Below, piece after piece: positions 32,701 to 44,692 of a stretch of 64,000 nucleotides of DNA (positions are counted from its first letter, which is position 1; each line of letters begins with the position of its first letter). The position numbers were made by a program, and so were the translations under genes. The notes under the pieces were generated by a model. It ran no database searches. It was not told the DNA's origin and saw nothing but the letters and a program-made list of their open reading frames with translations. Location of the stretch: positions 6,712,001 through 6,776,000 of the forward strand of contig NC_133526.1 in NCBI RefSeq assembly GCF_048544455.1, given 5' to 3'. This DNA is from Silene latifolia. Its lineage: Eukaryota; Streptophyta; Magnoliopsida; Caryophyllales; Caryophyllaceae.

Positions 32701-34491
32701 CACACAGATTTGAGAGGGATTGGTCTTCTATGGTCAACGGCAGGAAAATCCCTCAAAGCACAGGGAAATCCACGGACCTAGTAACAACATTACTAAGACC
32801 AATTGCAACTATTTACTATTACAGCCTTTTGGGTGATGTGTAGCAGCTATGAGCGAGCACATTGAGCAATGATATAAACAACAGAATAGATCAGACACCA
32901 AAGGTGAACTTAGAGGGTGTTTGGTTGGAGCACTTAGAATCGACCATCCATTCCAATGTTTGGTTGGAGCATTTTGGAATGGAGTTAGATACCTAATGGA
33001 TTCTAATTCCATTCCAACCCCTTGGAATCCCTTAGTAAGCAGGAGACAGTTATGTACAAAGTACAGCAAACACAATGGATGGATCACGCTGTTCTTACTT
33101 ACTTCTGAAGTGAAGCCATTTTCTTGTGTGCGAGATTTGTTTATAAAGCCACATAGAGAAATAAGAATGCCATCACAAGTCTCAAGCATTGTAGCTTCAT
33201 GCCTCTTCACAACTTTTGTAGAGTGAAATTCTCTTGAAGCGTGTCTCCCCGCAGGTGAAGCAAGGTTAAAACTAAAACAACACAACAACAAACATTAAAT
33301 TAAAAAAATATCCCAAACACCAAACGTGTCAGCCCACTCATATGCTCTTTCAATCACGCCAGTTATACTACTCTTGAGAATCAAAGCAGTCACTCTACAT
33401 GTGCCCTTGTTCATAATTATGAAAGTTTGAAGTAAAACCCAGCGGAGAAACCCAACGGTAAGATACTCAAAATTAACTAATAACAAAACCACATCCATTT
33501 CTTTGCTAATTGCCTATGTTTACACAGACCAAACAAGATCTTCAACCAAATAAATATTATCCTTGAGTTTCCTCTCTAAAGATTAAACCAATACTGAATG
33601 AAACAAAGAGTACGGGAATTATGTTTAAAATGAGTAACTCTAATACAGAATTAAAAACTTTGACGAGCCATAGTCACAGTGAAATTCCATCATCCAATAC
33701 TCAGCAAAATTGACCTGATTATATTTATTTGATTGGCGGTTATCTAGATTACATCGGTATGGGCCTCTTTAAGTATAAATAAAGGGAAATCAAAGGAGGA
33801 AGGGATTAACCTCACTGGATGAAATAGTGTTTAAATAGATCAAAAAACAAACAAATGCCACTACATCAAACACTCTAACCAATTAACCAATTACTCACTT
33901 AATTAAATAAATCGACACCAATATATTGCGGCAATGCAAAGAAGAATGACAAAACCATCAATATGAGGAAACTTCCACGATTAACACAACCATACTGAGG
34001 TAATGTTACACTAACACCGTCTTAAGCTTACAACATCGTCACTATACAGCATTAAAAAAAGTCATCTAAAGCTTAAAAGGGTCTCAAAGGAGGAAATTAA
34101 GAATTGAAAGTATGATTACTTCCTAATCTCACTCGGACGACCGCTAACGGCGATCCCCTCTTCGTTTTTTGGTTTCGAAAGCCACCAATCTTCAAGACAA
34201 ACCTGAAACCCCAACCACATTAATTAAGATACAAATAACAAAGAAATAAAAGAAAACCGTCTTCCAATTATTTGTTTACTTTTGATTAAAATATACGGAG
34301 TACTTCATATCTCATTAGGAATAAAAAGGATAAACAATTGATCGGGACGAAGGGAGTATAAATTTACTGGGAAACTGAGCTAATAAAAAATCGGTAAAAA
34401 AAACCTCAGTGGTTGAAGTAATACTCCGTCTAGGTTTAGAAACAACTTCGCCGACGAGTTTGCTTATAGAAGGAATGAGAGATCCCTCCAT
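29785..34491 (-). CDS. KNL2: SANTA-domain protein, KNL2 type (beta-like), 5 exons
   Basis: KNL2 proteins act at centromeres in loading CENH3. Exons: 34405-34491, 34120-34202, 33103-33271, 30783-31154 and 29785-29838; phases agree and give 765 nt, 254 aa. The SANTA domain begins VCLEDWWLSKPKNEEG (exon 2), continues REFHSTKVVKRHEATMLETC, DGILISLCGFINKSRTQENG (exon 3) and closes VCRDFICGFPFNWDD (exon 4), the family order. The C-terminus is short, serine/lysine-rich (SSYSLRSGSSRQS, SKKQRL) and ends NVDDEHAL. No CENPC-like motif is visible, which fits the short plant beta-KNL2 rather than alpha-KNL2. The exon 2/3 junction is the least certain, since alternative acceptors exist downstream. Start: ATG at 34491 (MEGSLIPSISKLVGEV). 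The truncated LTR at 34748 lies 257 bp upstream. Confidence 0.85.
30089..30475. repeat. four-copy tandem repeat in KNL2 intron 4
   Basis: Units start near 30096, 30198, 30299 and 30391 with CTTCAAAAACAGCAT, run through TTTGTGTTGTTAACACAAGG and end ATGGGGGGTCATAA. Unit length varies from about 92 to 103 bp because the AT-rich spacer is gained or lost. A plus-strand open frame across the array is only the repeat. A tRNA-like box B (AGGTTCAAGTC, minus strand) follows at about 30510. Confidence 0.85.
31245..31375 (-). repeat. Au-SINE-like fragment in KNL2 intron 3
   Basis: Plus-strand GGTGCCTCAAAGGCTCCCGC and ACAAAGAGAGACTATTCCCG, then GATGACCCATGATTAA, parallel the fragments at 26795-26905 and 29340-29395. 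All lie in the same orientation. Confidence 0.45.
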
Positions 34492-34747
34492 TTTTATGCT
34501 CGAAATTGAAACCGTAGAAATTTGGGGGTTTAGGGTTTAGTTTAATTGGAGAGCAATTGACAGAAATTAAATCGACACGGTTTGTGACTTTGTGAGTGCT
34601 GTGGCCGTGGAGGGAAATATAAAAGGCCAATTTCGGGGGAAGACGCGGGAAGCTGAAAATCTATCGTTTTTTAGGTGATTTTCTTTTTTCTTTTTTTTAA
34701 ACGCAAATTTATACCGTTTGAGAATTGAGAGTTTTGGATTATATTGT

Positions 34748-35068
34748 TGATGGGCGTAATATTCTCGCACCACCGACTCAACACACGAAGCAAGGTCAAA
34801 GATATCCACAAAGAAAGTCAACGACTCGATAAACCTAGCCGATCTGACCCATCTAGGTTAGCTGGGTCTCTCGCGACAACTCACCAAAATGGACACATAC
34901 CCGCGTACTCATATCCAAGACCCGTCTACGTGGCTGCCATAGGTCCATCGGCCGAGGGTAGAACGGTATTTCCACCTGATAGCCACTTGGCCACTTGGCC
35001 ACTACGTGACAAAAGGTGAAAGCCTATAAATACTCCTCAACCTTCTTTGAGGAAAGGATCCCACAACT
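34748..35068 (+). repeat. truncated LTR of copy A
   Basis: Starts TGATGGGCGTAATATTC, a worn form of the family end, and follows the LTR through CCTATAAATACTCCTCAACC to CCCACAACT. There it breaks into the antisense gene at CGGCGCAC. The break falls on AACT, present in both parents (35065-35068), so a microhomology deletion removed the rest of the LTR with gag and pol. Confidence 0.88.
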
Positions 35069-37231
35069 CGGCGCACAGTTTGGGGAGCATGACGGTTTGG
35101 AGCATCTCGATGTCCACCACCTTTTGCTTGATGATGGCCTCTTTGCCCCGAACCACCTCCGCCTGAGCCTTAAACAGGCCCCTGGACTCGTTCCTCTGCT
35201 GGAGATAGAGGTCGGCACGCCCCTGAACAAGGTCACATTTCCTCGCGGCCTTCGCGGCTTTCAAATACCGCAGACTCGGCCTTAGCCCTCTCAAAGAAGG
35301 ACCTCCTTTTCAGCGTCCTCCCTAAGTTTTCTCTCAGCCAAGAGCGCCTTCTCAGCTTCTCCCCTAAGCCTCTGCTCATTGAGGAGATCCAGCTTCGCCG
35401 ACGCAGCCACCTGCTTGGTGGCGTTACGCTCATGAACAGCCCGAGCCACGGCCTTCTCTTGCTCCATGAGACGAGCACCGGTAACCACGTTCCACCTCGC
35501 CAGCTCCCTAATTAGCTTCGTGCCCTCCTCTATAAGCTCGGAGACGGAAGCCTTCTGGGATGAAGGGACGGTGGTGACAATTTGACCACTAGCCCGCGGC
35601 TGAGGGACGAAAGCCTTCTGGGATGAAGGGTTGACGGTGGCACCTTGACCACCAACTGCGCGAGAGGACCCCACCGCCGCCCCAACGTGAGCAATAGCCG
35701 ATCGCGGGGTCTCGCAGAAAATTCAATTAAAACATCGATATCAACATTGACTTATCAGAAACACCTAATGGCACGGCTAAATTTAAGCCACAAGCTAGAT
35801 AGGTACCATGTTTGGCCTTTTGACCGGAGGAGGCACTTCCTTGCCGGCCGTAGAAGTCATCCCTTTCCTCTTACGGATAAGGGGAGATCCTCTGCGTCGA
35901 GTCCCCCTCATCGGGAATATCAACAATCTCCACCTTCTTAGGGGAGGGGATGGGAGTTGAACCGGTGTCGACGCCGATGCCGCCGAAAGCTTTGTTTTCC
36001 GCGTCCGACGCACTCGCCGCTAACAACTCTCGCTGCGCCTCCTCCTTGCTCAAGACCTTCACCCATTGTTCCATAAGATCATTCGGCGACGTCCTCCGGT
36101 CATGGGTTAGAGCCTGGGGATGCAAGTTAGCAACGGTTTTATCTTTGTGCAGCCCCATTCTCCGAAGAAGATCCTCAGATAGGTCCGGTCCAAAGTGGTC
36201 TGCAAAAGAAACAAAGCAAGAGTCAAGTAGAGGAAATAAATCGAAGTTCGAAAAGCAGGAACATTGAGAGCGGCGATGGGCCTCACACCGACCCCACTCA
36301 CCCCGTGCTAGGGCCGGTATGAGGCCGACATAGCAAAGCGGCTCATCCTGAAGAATGATCTGCGTCGGGGGAATCCATTTTTTCGGCATCCCACTCTTGT
36401 CCACCTCAAAGAGCCTCATTGTCGACCCTCTCATCCTCCTTGAGAACGACCTGCATCCATTTTAAGATGTTTCCGAGTGACCCATCTGTCATGCTCCGCC
36501 CTAGTCTCACACCGCAAATTAACCTGGTCTTTGCCGAAGGAGGGCAGCGGATAGTCATCCAACACTTTAACGTACACCCACCGACCTTGCCAGTCCTTGC
36601 AAGAAGAAAGTTTGTCAACGAGATATAACCCCGCTCCGTTTGCTTGCACACCGTACCATCCAACGCGGCCAGGGATTGACGGTTTAAGATGATGAAGTCG
36701 GCGGAATAAATTCACCGTCGGAGCCTCTCCCTTAAAGAGACAAAGCCGACAAAACCGATTATGGTTCTCATAGCTAGCGGTGCGGTTGGGCAACGGCAAC
36801 GTTCATGGCTCTAATTATGGCCATAACGTAGCCATTCAAATGAAACCGGAGCCCGTACTCCAAATGCCGCATGTATACGCCAAGATAGCCCGGTGGAGGA
36901 CAACATACGGCTGACCCTCCTCGGGGATAACAATTTCGTATCCCCTACCAAAGAAAAAATGATCCTCGAAAAGTTTCCCACCGGAACAACGGGCAAGCTT
37001 ACGGGACCAAGCACGGTCAAGACGGATCTTACGGACATAGCCGTGATCCATGACGTCATCGTCTCCCCTCACTAGGACGAGACCTTTCCGCATCATCACC
37101 AAAATCATCACCAAGATCACCAAAAGAGTCGAGAATCCTCCCATTCCTCCGCACTTTGAGGATCAACTTCGAGAGAAGGGGACCTAGGGCCCCCGACGCA
37201 GTTTACTAGGTCCAAAGATCGCAGAAGACAT
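35065..37231 (-). pseudogene. antisense extra gene of copy A, broken
   Basis: ATG at 37231 corresponds to the ATG at 2854 in element 1. Motifs in order on the minus strand: VDLFRRLHHLKPSIPGRVGW and YVKVLDDYPLPSFGKDQVN (about 36530-36720), an intron around 36200-36300, then FGPDLSEDLLRRMGLHKDK, DDRRTSPNDL-like text and SPKKVEIVDIPDEGDS, a second intron near 35700-35800, and a glutamate/alanine/lysine-rich coiled coil (KAVARAVHERNATKQ, EKALLAERKLREDAEKEV). The 3' end is cut by the deletion at 35065. Several frameshifts occur. Function unknown; the N-terminal part resembles the putative gypsy-type transposon domain. Confidence 0.7.
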
Positions 37232-37420
37232 GGTTCACAACAAATCACTAGCAAGAAAAATAAAGAGTTTGCTTGTTTACCTTAAAGAAAAAACACTCGC
37301 CGGATCAAATACTCCAAAGATTAAGAAGATGAAGACAACCCTTGAAAGTTTGGAAAGATGAAGATTTTGGAGAAAATTTTCGAAAATAAAATGGAGGCCA
37401 AAATCACGGAATAATCGCCC

Positions 37421-37428
37421 TATTTATA
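37421..37428 (-). promoter_or_regulatory. TATA box of antisense gene A
   Basis: TATAAATA within CTCTATAAATAGGGCG (minus strand), 190 bp before the ATG at 37231. It matches the position of the TATA box at 2667 in element 1. Confidence 0.55.
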
Positions 37429-37890
37429 GAGAGAAGCCCATGAAGAAAGACTACGGGCACAGCCCATGAAGCGTCAACCAATCAAAAACATATACGTGTC
37501 GGACATGCAACCGCTGGATGTCAATCGTTGCAACATTGAATGTCAATCAATGCAAACAAAGTGACCAAGCGTCTTCAACACGCCCATTCACATCTCTTCG
37601 ATTGTTCATCTCCTTAAACAAATTCCTAGGTATCTAGTCTCCGCCGCCACCCGATCAACCAAGCTAGGAAGCACGGCGGGGCAATCAAAATCAACCGGAC
37701 TCTCACCGGTCTCGGCCAGCGTCATGTTCTTTTCCACATCGGATACCCTTTACGCATCCATGTGGAGGGGGGATATGATATATGGTACGGCCTAACAAGA
37801 GCCACGCCGATACAGAAGAATTTGCGAAATTTACTTAGTGCAGAATATATGCTCAGCATACATCGGAGCCCATACCACGGCATAGACTAC

Positions 37891-37903
37891 GCTGGGGGCA
37901 AAT
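37891..37903 (+). other. polypurine tract of copy A
   Basis: GCTGGGGGCAAAT directly precedes the LTR start TGATGGGGC at 37904, identical to the tract of element 1. Confidence 0.85.
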
Positions 37904-38363
37904 TGATGGGGCATATTCTGCACCGCTGACCAAGTCAACACACTGAGCAAGGTCAAAGATATCCACAAAGAAAGTCAACGACTCGAGACCCTAGCCGATG
38001 CAAATTATCGGCCGGTTAGCCAGGGTCTCGGCGCGACAACCTGCCAGCCGGGACACATACCCGCGTACTCATATCCAAGACCCGTCGGCCGGCCTGCCAT
38101 TAGGGATGTCAATGGATCGGATTCGGGTCGGGTGAAGCCTCATCCGTCATCCATCCGTCCTTTTAAAATCTCATCCAACCCGTCCGTCATCCGTGAAACA
38201 TATCATCCGTCATCCATCCATCCATCATCCATGGATGAAACGGGTGGATCGGGTGATAAACGGGTGTTGTGTATTTATATATTTCAAGTTAAAAAAAATG
38301 ATGATTTTTTTTTTCTCTACAAAAATAAAGTTAGATAATTAATTAGTTTAACTTTCTAGTTGG

Positions 38364-40793
38364 TGTAGACACCTCGTTTCTGCACCCCTCGCAAACCACC
38401 CGGTGATGATTGGGCCGCATGTTTGATTCGCGGAACGATTAGTGACAGTTCGTAAGATTATCGTCAAGTGATTGCTCAAAAATTAATGTCAACCTCTTAG
38501 TTGTCATCTACGTGCCGATACGGTCGTTTTGGCAGTAATTAGAGTACATTCGGAGTCCGGGTCAAAAACCGTCTCCATTTTCGATAATCATTAAATCCCG
38601 AGTCGAATGTTCGAATGTTCCGGATAATTCTATTCCATATTTCTCAAATTTTATCTTTTGGCAAATAATATCCCGTAATATTCAAAAGATAATCGAATTA
38701 AATCCGTCCTACCATAACTAAAACACGGAAATCTTTCTTAAACAGGAGGAAACCTCCAGGGAATAGACGCAAGAAGGTCTTTGCGCTCTTCCAAGAGACG
38801 CACGCATGGGCGCTGCGCCTCTTCCCAGGCCCTTCTTTGCATGATTTACGTATCTTTTTATATCTTTCCGAGATTCACTTCCAAAGAGTCTCCGAAACCC
38901 TATTCCTCCGTGTGATTAGTATAAATAGGAGCTTTCGTTCCTCATATTTCTCACGCGAGTGTCCGCCCTTCTCTTCTCCCTTTGCATTCTAGACTTTGTT
39001 CTTACTAATTGGCGCCTACGTGCTTGAACCTTCGACCACGTAAGCTCGGATCCTTCCGGGTACCAGCCTCTCCGTTGCATGACCGACCAATTTGACCACT
39101 ACACTCAATCAATCTAATTAATCAATTTGTTAAATCGTTTTCCTCTCACGAGGGCATTCTTTCCTTGCATTCGCGTCGAGCATCACTAATCGATCTTCTT
39201 AGTTCTTCTCGTTCCGTCAACATGTAAGTCTGAGGGTGTATTAATTCTCTTTATTTATTGTATTTTGTTTATCGTATAACAATTGTAAGATTCACGTCGA
39301 AAGTACCTCCTTAAAACCGATTTCTAAAACCGTCTTTAAACCCTGTTTTTGCGGATTTCCGGTGACAGACGACGTCGAAAAAGACGCAAAGAATCGCTGC
39401 GCCTCTTCAAAGGAGCGCAGCACCTGCTGCGCCTCTTCGTGAGGCTGCCGCAGTTCCTGCTTCTTTTCTTCTTCCTCCGTCCTCTGTAATTCGTATCAAA
39501 AATATTTCTTTTCTTTTGTTCGTCTGTTATTTCTTTCATCACGATAATTTATAAATCATATGTATATTATTCATTCATCATTCACATGTTTTAATTGTCA
39601 TAAATCCGACTTAAATCCCTTATAACCAATATTCGCGGGTTTTCGTCATTAATGTTCAATCCGAGTTTTAGAAGTTCAATTTCATCATATTGAGTTTCTG
39701 GGATTCATTGTTGATATATTTGCATTCATTAATCCTTCGTCATTCATCATGTTTAGGAATTAGTTCGTTTAGTTTGTTTCATTCACCGATGTCACTAATT
39801 AGTCATTCATTAACATCGTCCCTTCACATAATTAATCTGTTTGTTTCCGTCTCATTCATGTTTTACTGTTTTTATGACTTTAATCGCATGTAATTAATTC
39901 ATTAATCACTTTCATCCGAGCAAATAATTTAAATCAACCATTAAAATTAACAATCAACATTAACGGTTTGCGATTCCGAACTTCACGACTGAACTCACCC
40001 TTGAAATGTACGCAAAGAATCTGCGCCTCTTCCAAAGGGCGCGATTACTCTTTGCGCTCTGTTCGGGTGATTTCGTCCCGAACTCCTTTCTCGCCTTGAC
40101 GTAGTTTATTTAGTTTACGTATTAATTCGACTAATATTCGTAATATCGCTAATTTCAATTCGTTAATTTATTTCTTTTTATTCTTTTATTCTTTTTTTAT
40201 CAAATCATCCGTTTTAAAGGTATTTTCGACATAAATCGCCTATTCCAATGTAATTAATGTAATTTTCGTTATTGTAATTTTCTTTTATTATATTTATCTT
40301 ATTTCTCGTATGTTTTCACATGTAAATGAACATTAAATCCAACTTCGACATCAATTGCATGATAAATTAATTGTTCACCGACTTAGTCTTAATTCACATG
40401 TTAGGATTAATCTAATGGATGTTGCATTGCATGCATTATAGCCGACGATATATCAAGTACGAACAAACTCCCTAATCATTAGTAGAGGCCGCTATCGAGG
40501 CGGGCGGGATTAGGTGTTCGATCAAAAGAGCTTCCTAATACGTACCCTCACCCCTTACTCCAGATCTCCGTGAGCACCCGTGTTCATTGGCATCCACGAG
40601 AGTCATTCTAGACATAGAATGCTAAGGGTAACGATTGCTTAGTGTTCATGTCACTACTTTGTGTCTTGACATGACACGAGGTATTCGAACGGTTCCAATT
40701 TCCCATAAAAATTGGTGGCGACTCCTTACAAAATGCAAACGCTTGTCCCTCGTTTCTCAACCAAGCGCCCCCGTGGGCGGCCCGCTGTCCACA
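38364..40793 (+). repeat. 5' LTR of element 2
   Basis: 2430 bp. TATAAATA at 38920-38927 in GATTAGTATAAATAGGAGC is the likely promoter. Three clusters of the GCGCCTCTTCC hairpin module lie at about 38765-38830, 39378-39455 and 40010-40065. The interior is otherwise T-rich and non-coding. Confidence 0.95.
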
Positions 40794-40815
40794 GTTTGGC
40801 GACTCCGCTGGGGAC
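40794..40815 (+). other. primer binding site of element 2
   Basis: TTTGGCGACTCCGCTGGGGA follows the LTR end CCACA by one base. It differs from the TGGCGCCGTCTG site of the smaller Tat family, so the two families use different tRNA primers. Confidence 0.75.
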
Positions 40816-41588
40816 ATACACTTACGTGTAGCTAGGGTGAAACTTGAACAAGGTTAGGGAATAAGTTTGTACAAGACAATTGTCGGTTTTCATGACTCGG
40901 TCTTCCTAGATCGTTTTAATCGGCCTTCCTAGGCCCAACCCAACCCATTTGACCAATCGTCCCGTCTAAACGGTCCTAATTCTTATTTGGGCCTAAGGAT
41001 GGATAGCGATTGACGTCATCCATACCATGATGCTTACTCTTGTTTGTATCAAGGGCCTTCACTACTTGAGGAAATGGACTAGGAATCGGCCTTACTCTTG
41101 TTTGGCACGAGCCTCTCCACAGACTTCGGGTTTGATGGTTCGGTATGGCAACCCACCCTTTAAACCAAAACCTTTCTAAATGCACTCAGCATCCCGTTAT
41201 AATGCTTGTATAAATATGCAAAACCTTATGTGATCACCATTTCAAAACAAACCATGACGAATTTTCAAAAAATCAAAACCCGTTTTCAATCAAGAATTTC
41301 GAAAATAGGGCCTTTAATCGCACAAAGTCCGGTCAAAACTCTGTCCGTTTGTCAAGTCAAAATTCGGGCCACAAGCCCATTTCAAACCTCACTTCGAGTC
41401 CACTCCTACAACTACACTACAGTTGGCTAGGACACACATTTTCAAAGACCTTGTCTTTCTTCAAAATTCACTCAACACAAGTGGCACACACCCACTTCAC
41501 GAGTCAAAAACTTTTCCTCTTTTAGCAAATGTGATAGAATGGTCGATCGTGTTTTGATTCGTCGCCGGTCTCTTATCCAGTTTCCAAG
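40816..41588 (+). other. untranslated leader of element 2
   Basis: About 770 bp between primer binding site and gag with no long frame and no extra gene in the sense direction. It probably holds packaging signals, which cannot be recognised by sequence alone. Confidence 0.5.
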
Positions 41589-43613
41589 ATGCCTGGGTCA
41601 AGTGATGATACGAACCTCCAGCAAATTCAAGAGAGTAATGATCGAATCCTGGCCGCGATAACCCAAATGCAAATCACTCAAGAACAAACCTATGACCGCC
41701 TGGAGCTCATCGAAGGCCGCATCTTTGATGTAGAGGGAAAGCTACCTCCCATTAAAAGTGAAGTACTAGGTTTTTCCGATGACGAGTCCAAAGATGAGAA
41801 TCCTCTCATGGGGACAATCTGCAAAAATGAGAAAAGACTCCAATACCTAGAGGAGCAATTGATGTACCTTAAGGGGGATGACATTTACAGGGAGAATAAT
41901 CGTAAGTATGAAGCCGTCAATTCTAAATTGCCCACTAACTTTAGCATGACGGATATCCCTAAGTTTAAAGGACATGAGAACCCTTTGAACCACATCCGCG
42001 CCTTCAAGGACTACATGTCTATCAAAGGCATCAAACCCGAGATGTTCTTAAGGATCTTTCCTTCATCTCTTGACACCATCCCAAAGCAATGGTTCTACAC
42101 TTTGGATCACAAAAAGGTCGCTACTTGGGAGGACGCCGCCATTGAGTTCTCGAAACAATACGCGGATAATGCCGAGATCCAAGTCAACATGCGCACTCTA
42201 GAGGTTCTTACCCAAAATGACAAAGAAGGATTCACCGACTTCCTAAGTAGGTGGAGGAAGACTAGTACTCAACTAGTAGAACGTCCAGACGAGGCCACTC
42301 TTGTGGAGAAGTTCGTGGACAATCTCAAGCCCATATATGCCAACCATTTGAGATATCAAAACATCAAGACTTTCAAAGATTTAACCGTGTTGGGGACACG
42401 AATTGAAGATGACATCCGCAAAGGGCTCTTGTCCAAAACGGTAGGTCGAGGATATCAAGGGTCCACAAGTCGTTCATACGGCTCTACTAGCAAGACCGAC
42501 GAAGTTAACCTTCTCGAGCCATCCAAGAAAACTAGCCCACCAAGGAAGTTCACAAACCTTGGGGACACGTACTCCAACGCTCTGAAAAGGCTAATGAAGC
42601 AAGGCAAACTCCAACCTATTGGACCTACTCCCGAACCCGAAAGGAAGTCCAAATTCTGGGATGAAAATTCTTACTGTGAATACCATAGGGGCAAGGGGCA
42701 CGACACAGAAAAATGCTACAAATTAAAACATGTGCTTCAGGATATGATTGAAGATGGTCGGCTTCCAATTCCACCAGGAGGTAAGCCCAACAACACTCAG
42801 AATCCTCTTGGAGTTCTAGTGATTACAAGTGACGAATCTACCTTAGATTGCTCACATCTCATTTCTCCCACCGAAAATGAAATTCATGCAATTGAGAAAG
42901 AAAGACTCTACTCTACCATCTCCCCTACCATTTCCGACTTCATCGCATGGGCAAGGAGTGTAGATAGACAAGTGTGGGAATTAGAAAACATGGTAATGAT
43001 CTTACGCGATCCCAAGGCAACGCCTAAAGAACGCATACCATTGACCTTTTCTCAAAATGCCACTATGCAAGAAGTAGTCACCGTGGTCGATAGGCTAGTT
43101 GATCAAATCATACGACTAGAAAGTGACATCATGAGGATGAAAGAACTAGCCGCAATTAATGGGGTTTGGGCCGATGACGATGAAGACGAGTATCTCATCG
43201 AAAACTCCTTAGTAAAAGAGATAGTCCAAAATGGCGAAGACCAAGATGTGGATCACCTAACTCGCTCGGGCCGTCCATACCAAAGTACTACTCAAAACAG
43301 TCCAACCAATGTCATCACACCAAATGACAACGAAGACGATCCCACTGACCATTTGCTCAAGCAATTACAAAGGACCAAGGCTGATCTTTCAGTCTGGCAA
43401 CTAGTGGCAAGCTCATTCCCACACCGCCAAGCTTTACTGCAAGCTTTGGCCAAATTGAATGTGGCACATAACTCTACTCCCGAAGATGTAGTCAACTTGG
43501 TCTTCCAAGAATCACCGAAGTTAAGTAATCCTATTACTTTCTCAGACGAAGACTTGCCACCTTTTGGCGCTAGTCACAACCTCGCTCTATACATCATCAC
43601 ATCATCTGTCTAA
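41589..43613 (+). CDS. gag of element 2, open
   Basis: 674 residues from the ATG at 41589 (MPGSSDDTNLQQIQE). An N-terminal coiled coil (residues about 5-60) is followed by an acidic linker. The retrotransposon gag domain runs about 110-290 (IPKFKGHENPLNHIRAFKDY, LRIFPSSLDTIPKQWFYTL, FTDFLSRWRKTSTQL). A zinc-knuckle-like CEYHRGKGHDTEKC lies near 363-376. The tail includes a second helical region and LPPFGASHNLALYI, the usual lead-in to protease. In relatives gag and protease are one frame; here a one-base shift near 43600 gives an early stop. Gag would assemble the cytoplasmic particle. Confidence 0.92.
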   Translation: MPGSSDDTNLQQIQESNDRILAAITQMQITQEQTYDRLELIEGRIFDVEGKLPPIKSEVLGFSDDESKDENPLMGTICKNEKRLQYLEEQLMYLKGDDIYRENNRKYEAVNSKLPTNFSMTDIPKFKGHENPLNHIRAFKDYMSIKGIKPEMFLRIFPSSLDTIPKQWFYTLDHKKVATWEDAAIEFSKQYADNAEIQVNMRTLEVLTQNDKEGFTDFLSRWRKTSTQLVERPDEATLVEKFVDNLKPIYANHLRYQNIKTFKDLTVLGTRIEDDIRKGLLSKTVGRGYQGSTSRSYGSTSKTDEVNLLEPSKKTSPPRKFTNLGDTYSNALKRLMKQGKLQPIGPTPEPERKSKFWDENSYCEYHRGKGHDTEKCYKLKHVLQDMIEDGRLPIPPGGKPNNTQNPLGVLVITSDESTLDCSHLISPTENEIHAIEKERLYSTISPTISDFIAWARSVDRQVWELENMVMILRDPKATPKERIPLTFSQNATMQEVVTVVDRLVDQIIRLESDIMRMKELAAINGVWADDDEDEYLIENSLVKEIVQNGEDQDVDHLTRSGRPYQSTTQNSPTNVITPNDNEDDPTDHLLKQLQRTKADLSVWQLVASSFPHRQALLQALAKLNVAHNSTPEDVVNLVFQESPKLSNPITFSDEDLPPFGASHNLALYIITSSV

Positions 43614-44393
43614 AGAAAAATGTGCCAATGACCTTGGTAGATGATGGCTCATGTCAACGCCATACCCCTCAAAACGGCATATAAACTGGGCATGAAAGAG
43701 TCGGATTGGACCCCTACAAGTCAAGGTGTACGCGCATATGACGGTACGCGACGAAAAGTGGTTGGACTTGCTAGCCTAACCATAGCCACGGGACCAATCG
43801 AGCGAAAGGTCAACTTCCGAATAGTGGACATCGAAGCTTCATTCAACATACTTCTGGGAAGGCCTTGGATTCATACTTCCAAAGCTGTAACATCCACCCT
43901 TCACCAAAAGATCAAGATCCCACTCAATGGCAAAGTTGTGACAATCACTTCGTCGCCTATCAAGGCAATAATCGAGAAACAATCAAGCAATCAAGTCCTT
44001 GCGGATCCCATATACGAACTTGGAGGCTTCCAAAGTGTAAGTGTCATAGAAAGCGAGTTGGCACCCTTGTACTACAATCCCTACTCTAACTTGGTGGTCA
44101 ATCACATACTCAAAAATCAGGGATACTTCCCCGGAATGCCGTTGAACCCTATTCGGAAGAACACCTTCGCGCCATACAAGAAAGGCAACTCATCAAAAAT
44201 ACCACTTGGACTAGGGTACAAACCCACAACTGAAGAAGTTCTCGAAATGCTTGCTCAAGTCCAAAATCGCAAGTATGTAGGAGTCCAAATGAAGCCATAT
44301 CTCCCCACCTTGAATGGGTACTTCGTTCAAGAAGGAAGTTCGGAACTCTATCATGGATTTCCCGACCTTGGCATTACCTCGAGAGGAAGTTAG
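43614..44393 (+). pseudogene. retropepsin-like protease of element 2
   Basis: Just after the gag stop, in another frame, MTLVDDGSCVNAIPL carries the DDGS variant of the active-site triad seen in Tat proteases. FNILLGRPWIH follows about 70 residues later, the second conserved block. The frame then runs to a stop at 44393 through a linker (KIPLGLGYKPTTEEVLEML). It is dimeric in known relatives and cuts the polyprotein. The frame break from gag and another before RT make this copy defective as given. Confidence 0.8.
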
Positions 44394-44692
44394 CCGAATC
44401 GAGATCTTTCACGATTGCTACTTTATCCCTCCGTAAACGGTTCCCTTCCTACCACAAAACCCGTCAAGCACCTTGCTTAGACGAACAAGCTGTTAGCCTC
44501 CTATTTGGAGAGGACCGATTTGTTAGGGCCGCGCAGGATGAGATCATTACTACAATACTTCAAGACGATCGCTTCAACCCCACCGCATTAATCACAGAAA
44601 TCGATGCAAAGCAGCAGAAAGGATGGAGAAAATCAATCAAATGGACCAACAATCAAGGAAGACTCTTCAAGCTCACCACCGGAGAAGGAGAG

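Noticed and set aside
34436..34630. 64-codon minus-strand frame overlapping KNL2 exon 1
   Set aside because: It is in another frame. The ATG at 34491 gives a start that splices in phase to the SANTA domain, while this frame has no partner exon.
39690..39893. Frames in the LTRs of element 2 (39690-39893 and 56841-57026)
   Set aside because: Same sequence in both LTRs, T-rich, no domain; within the untranslated LTR.
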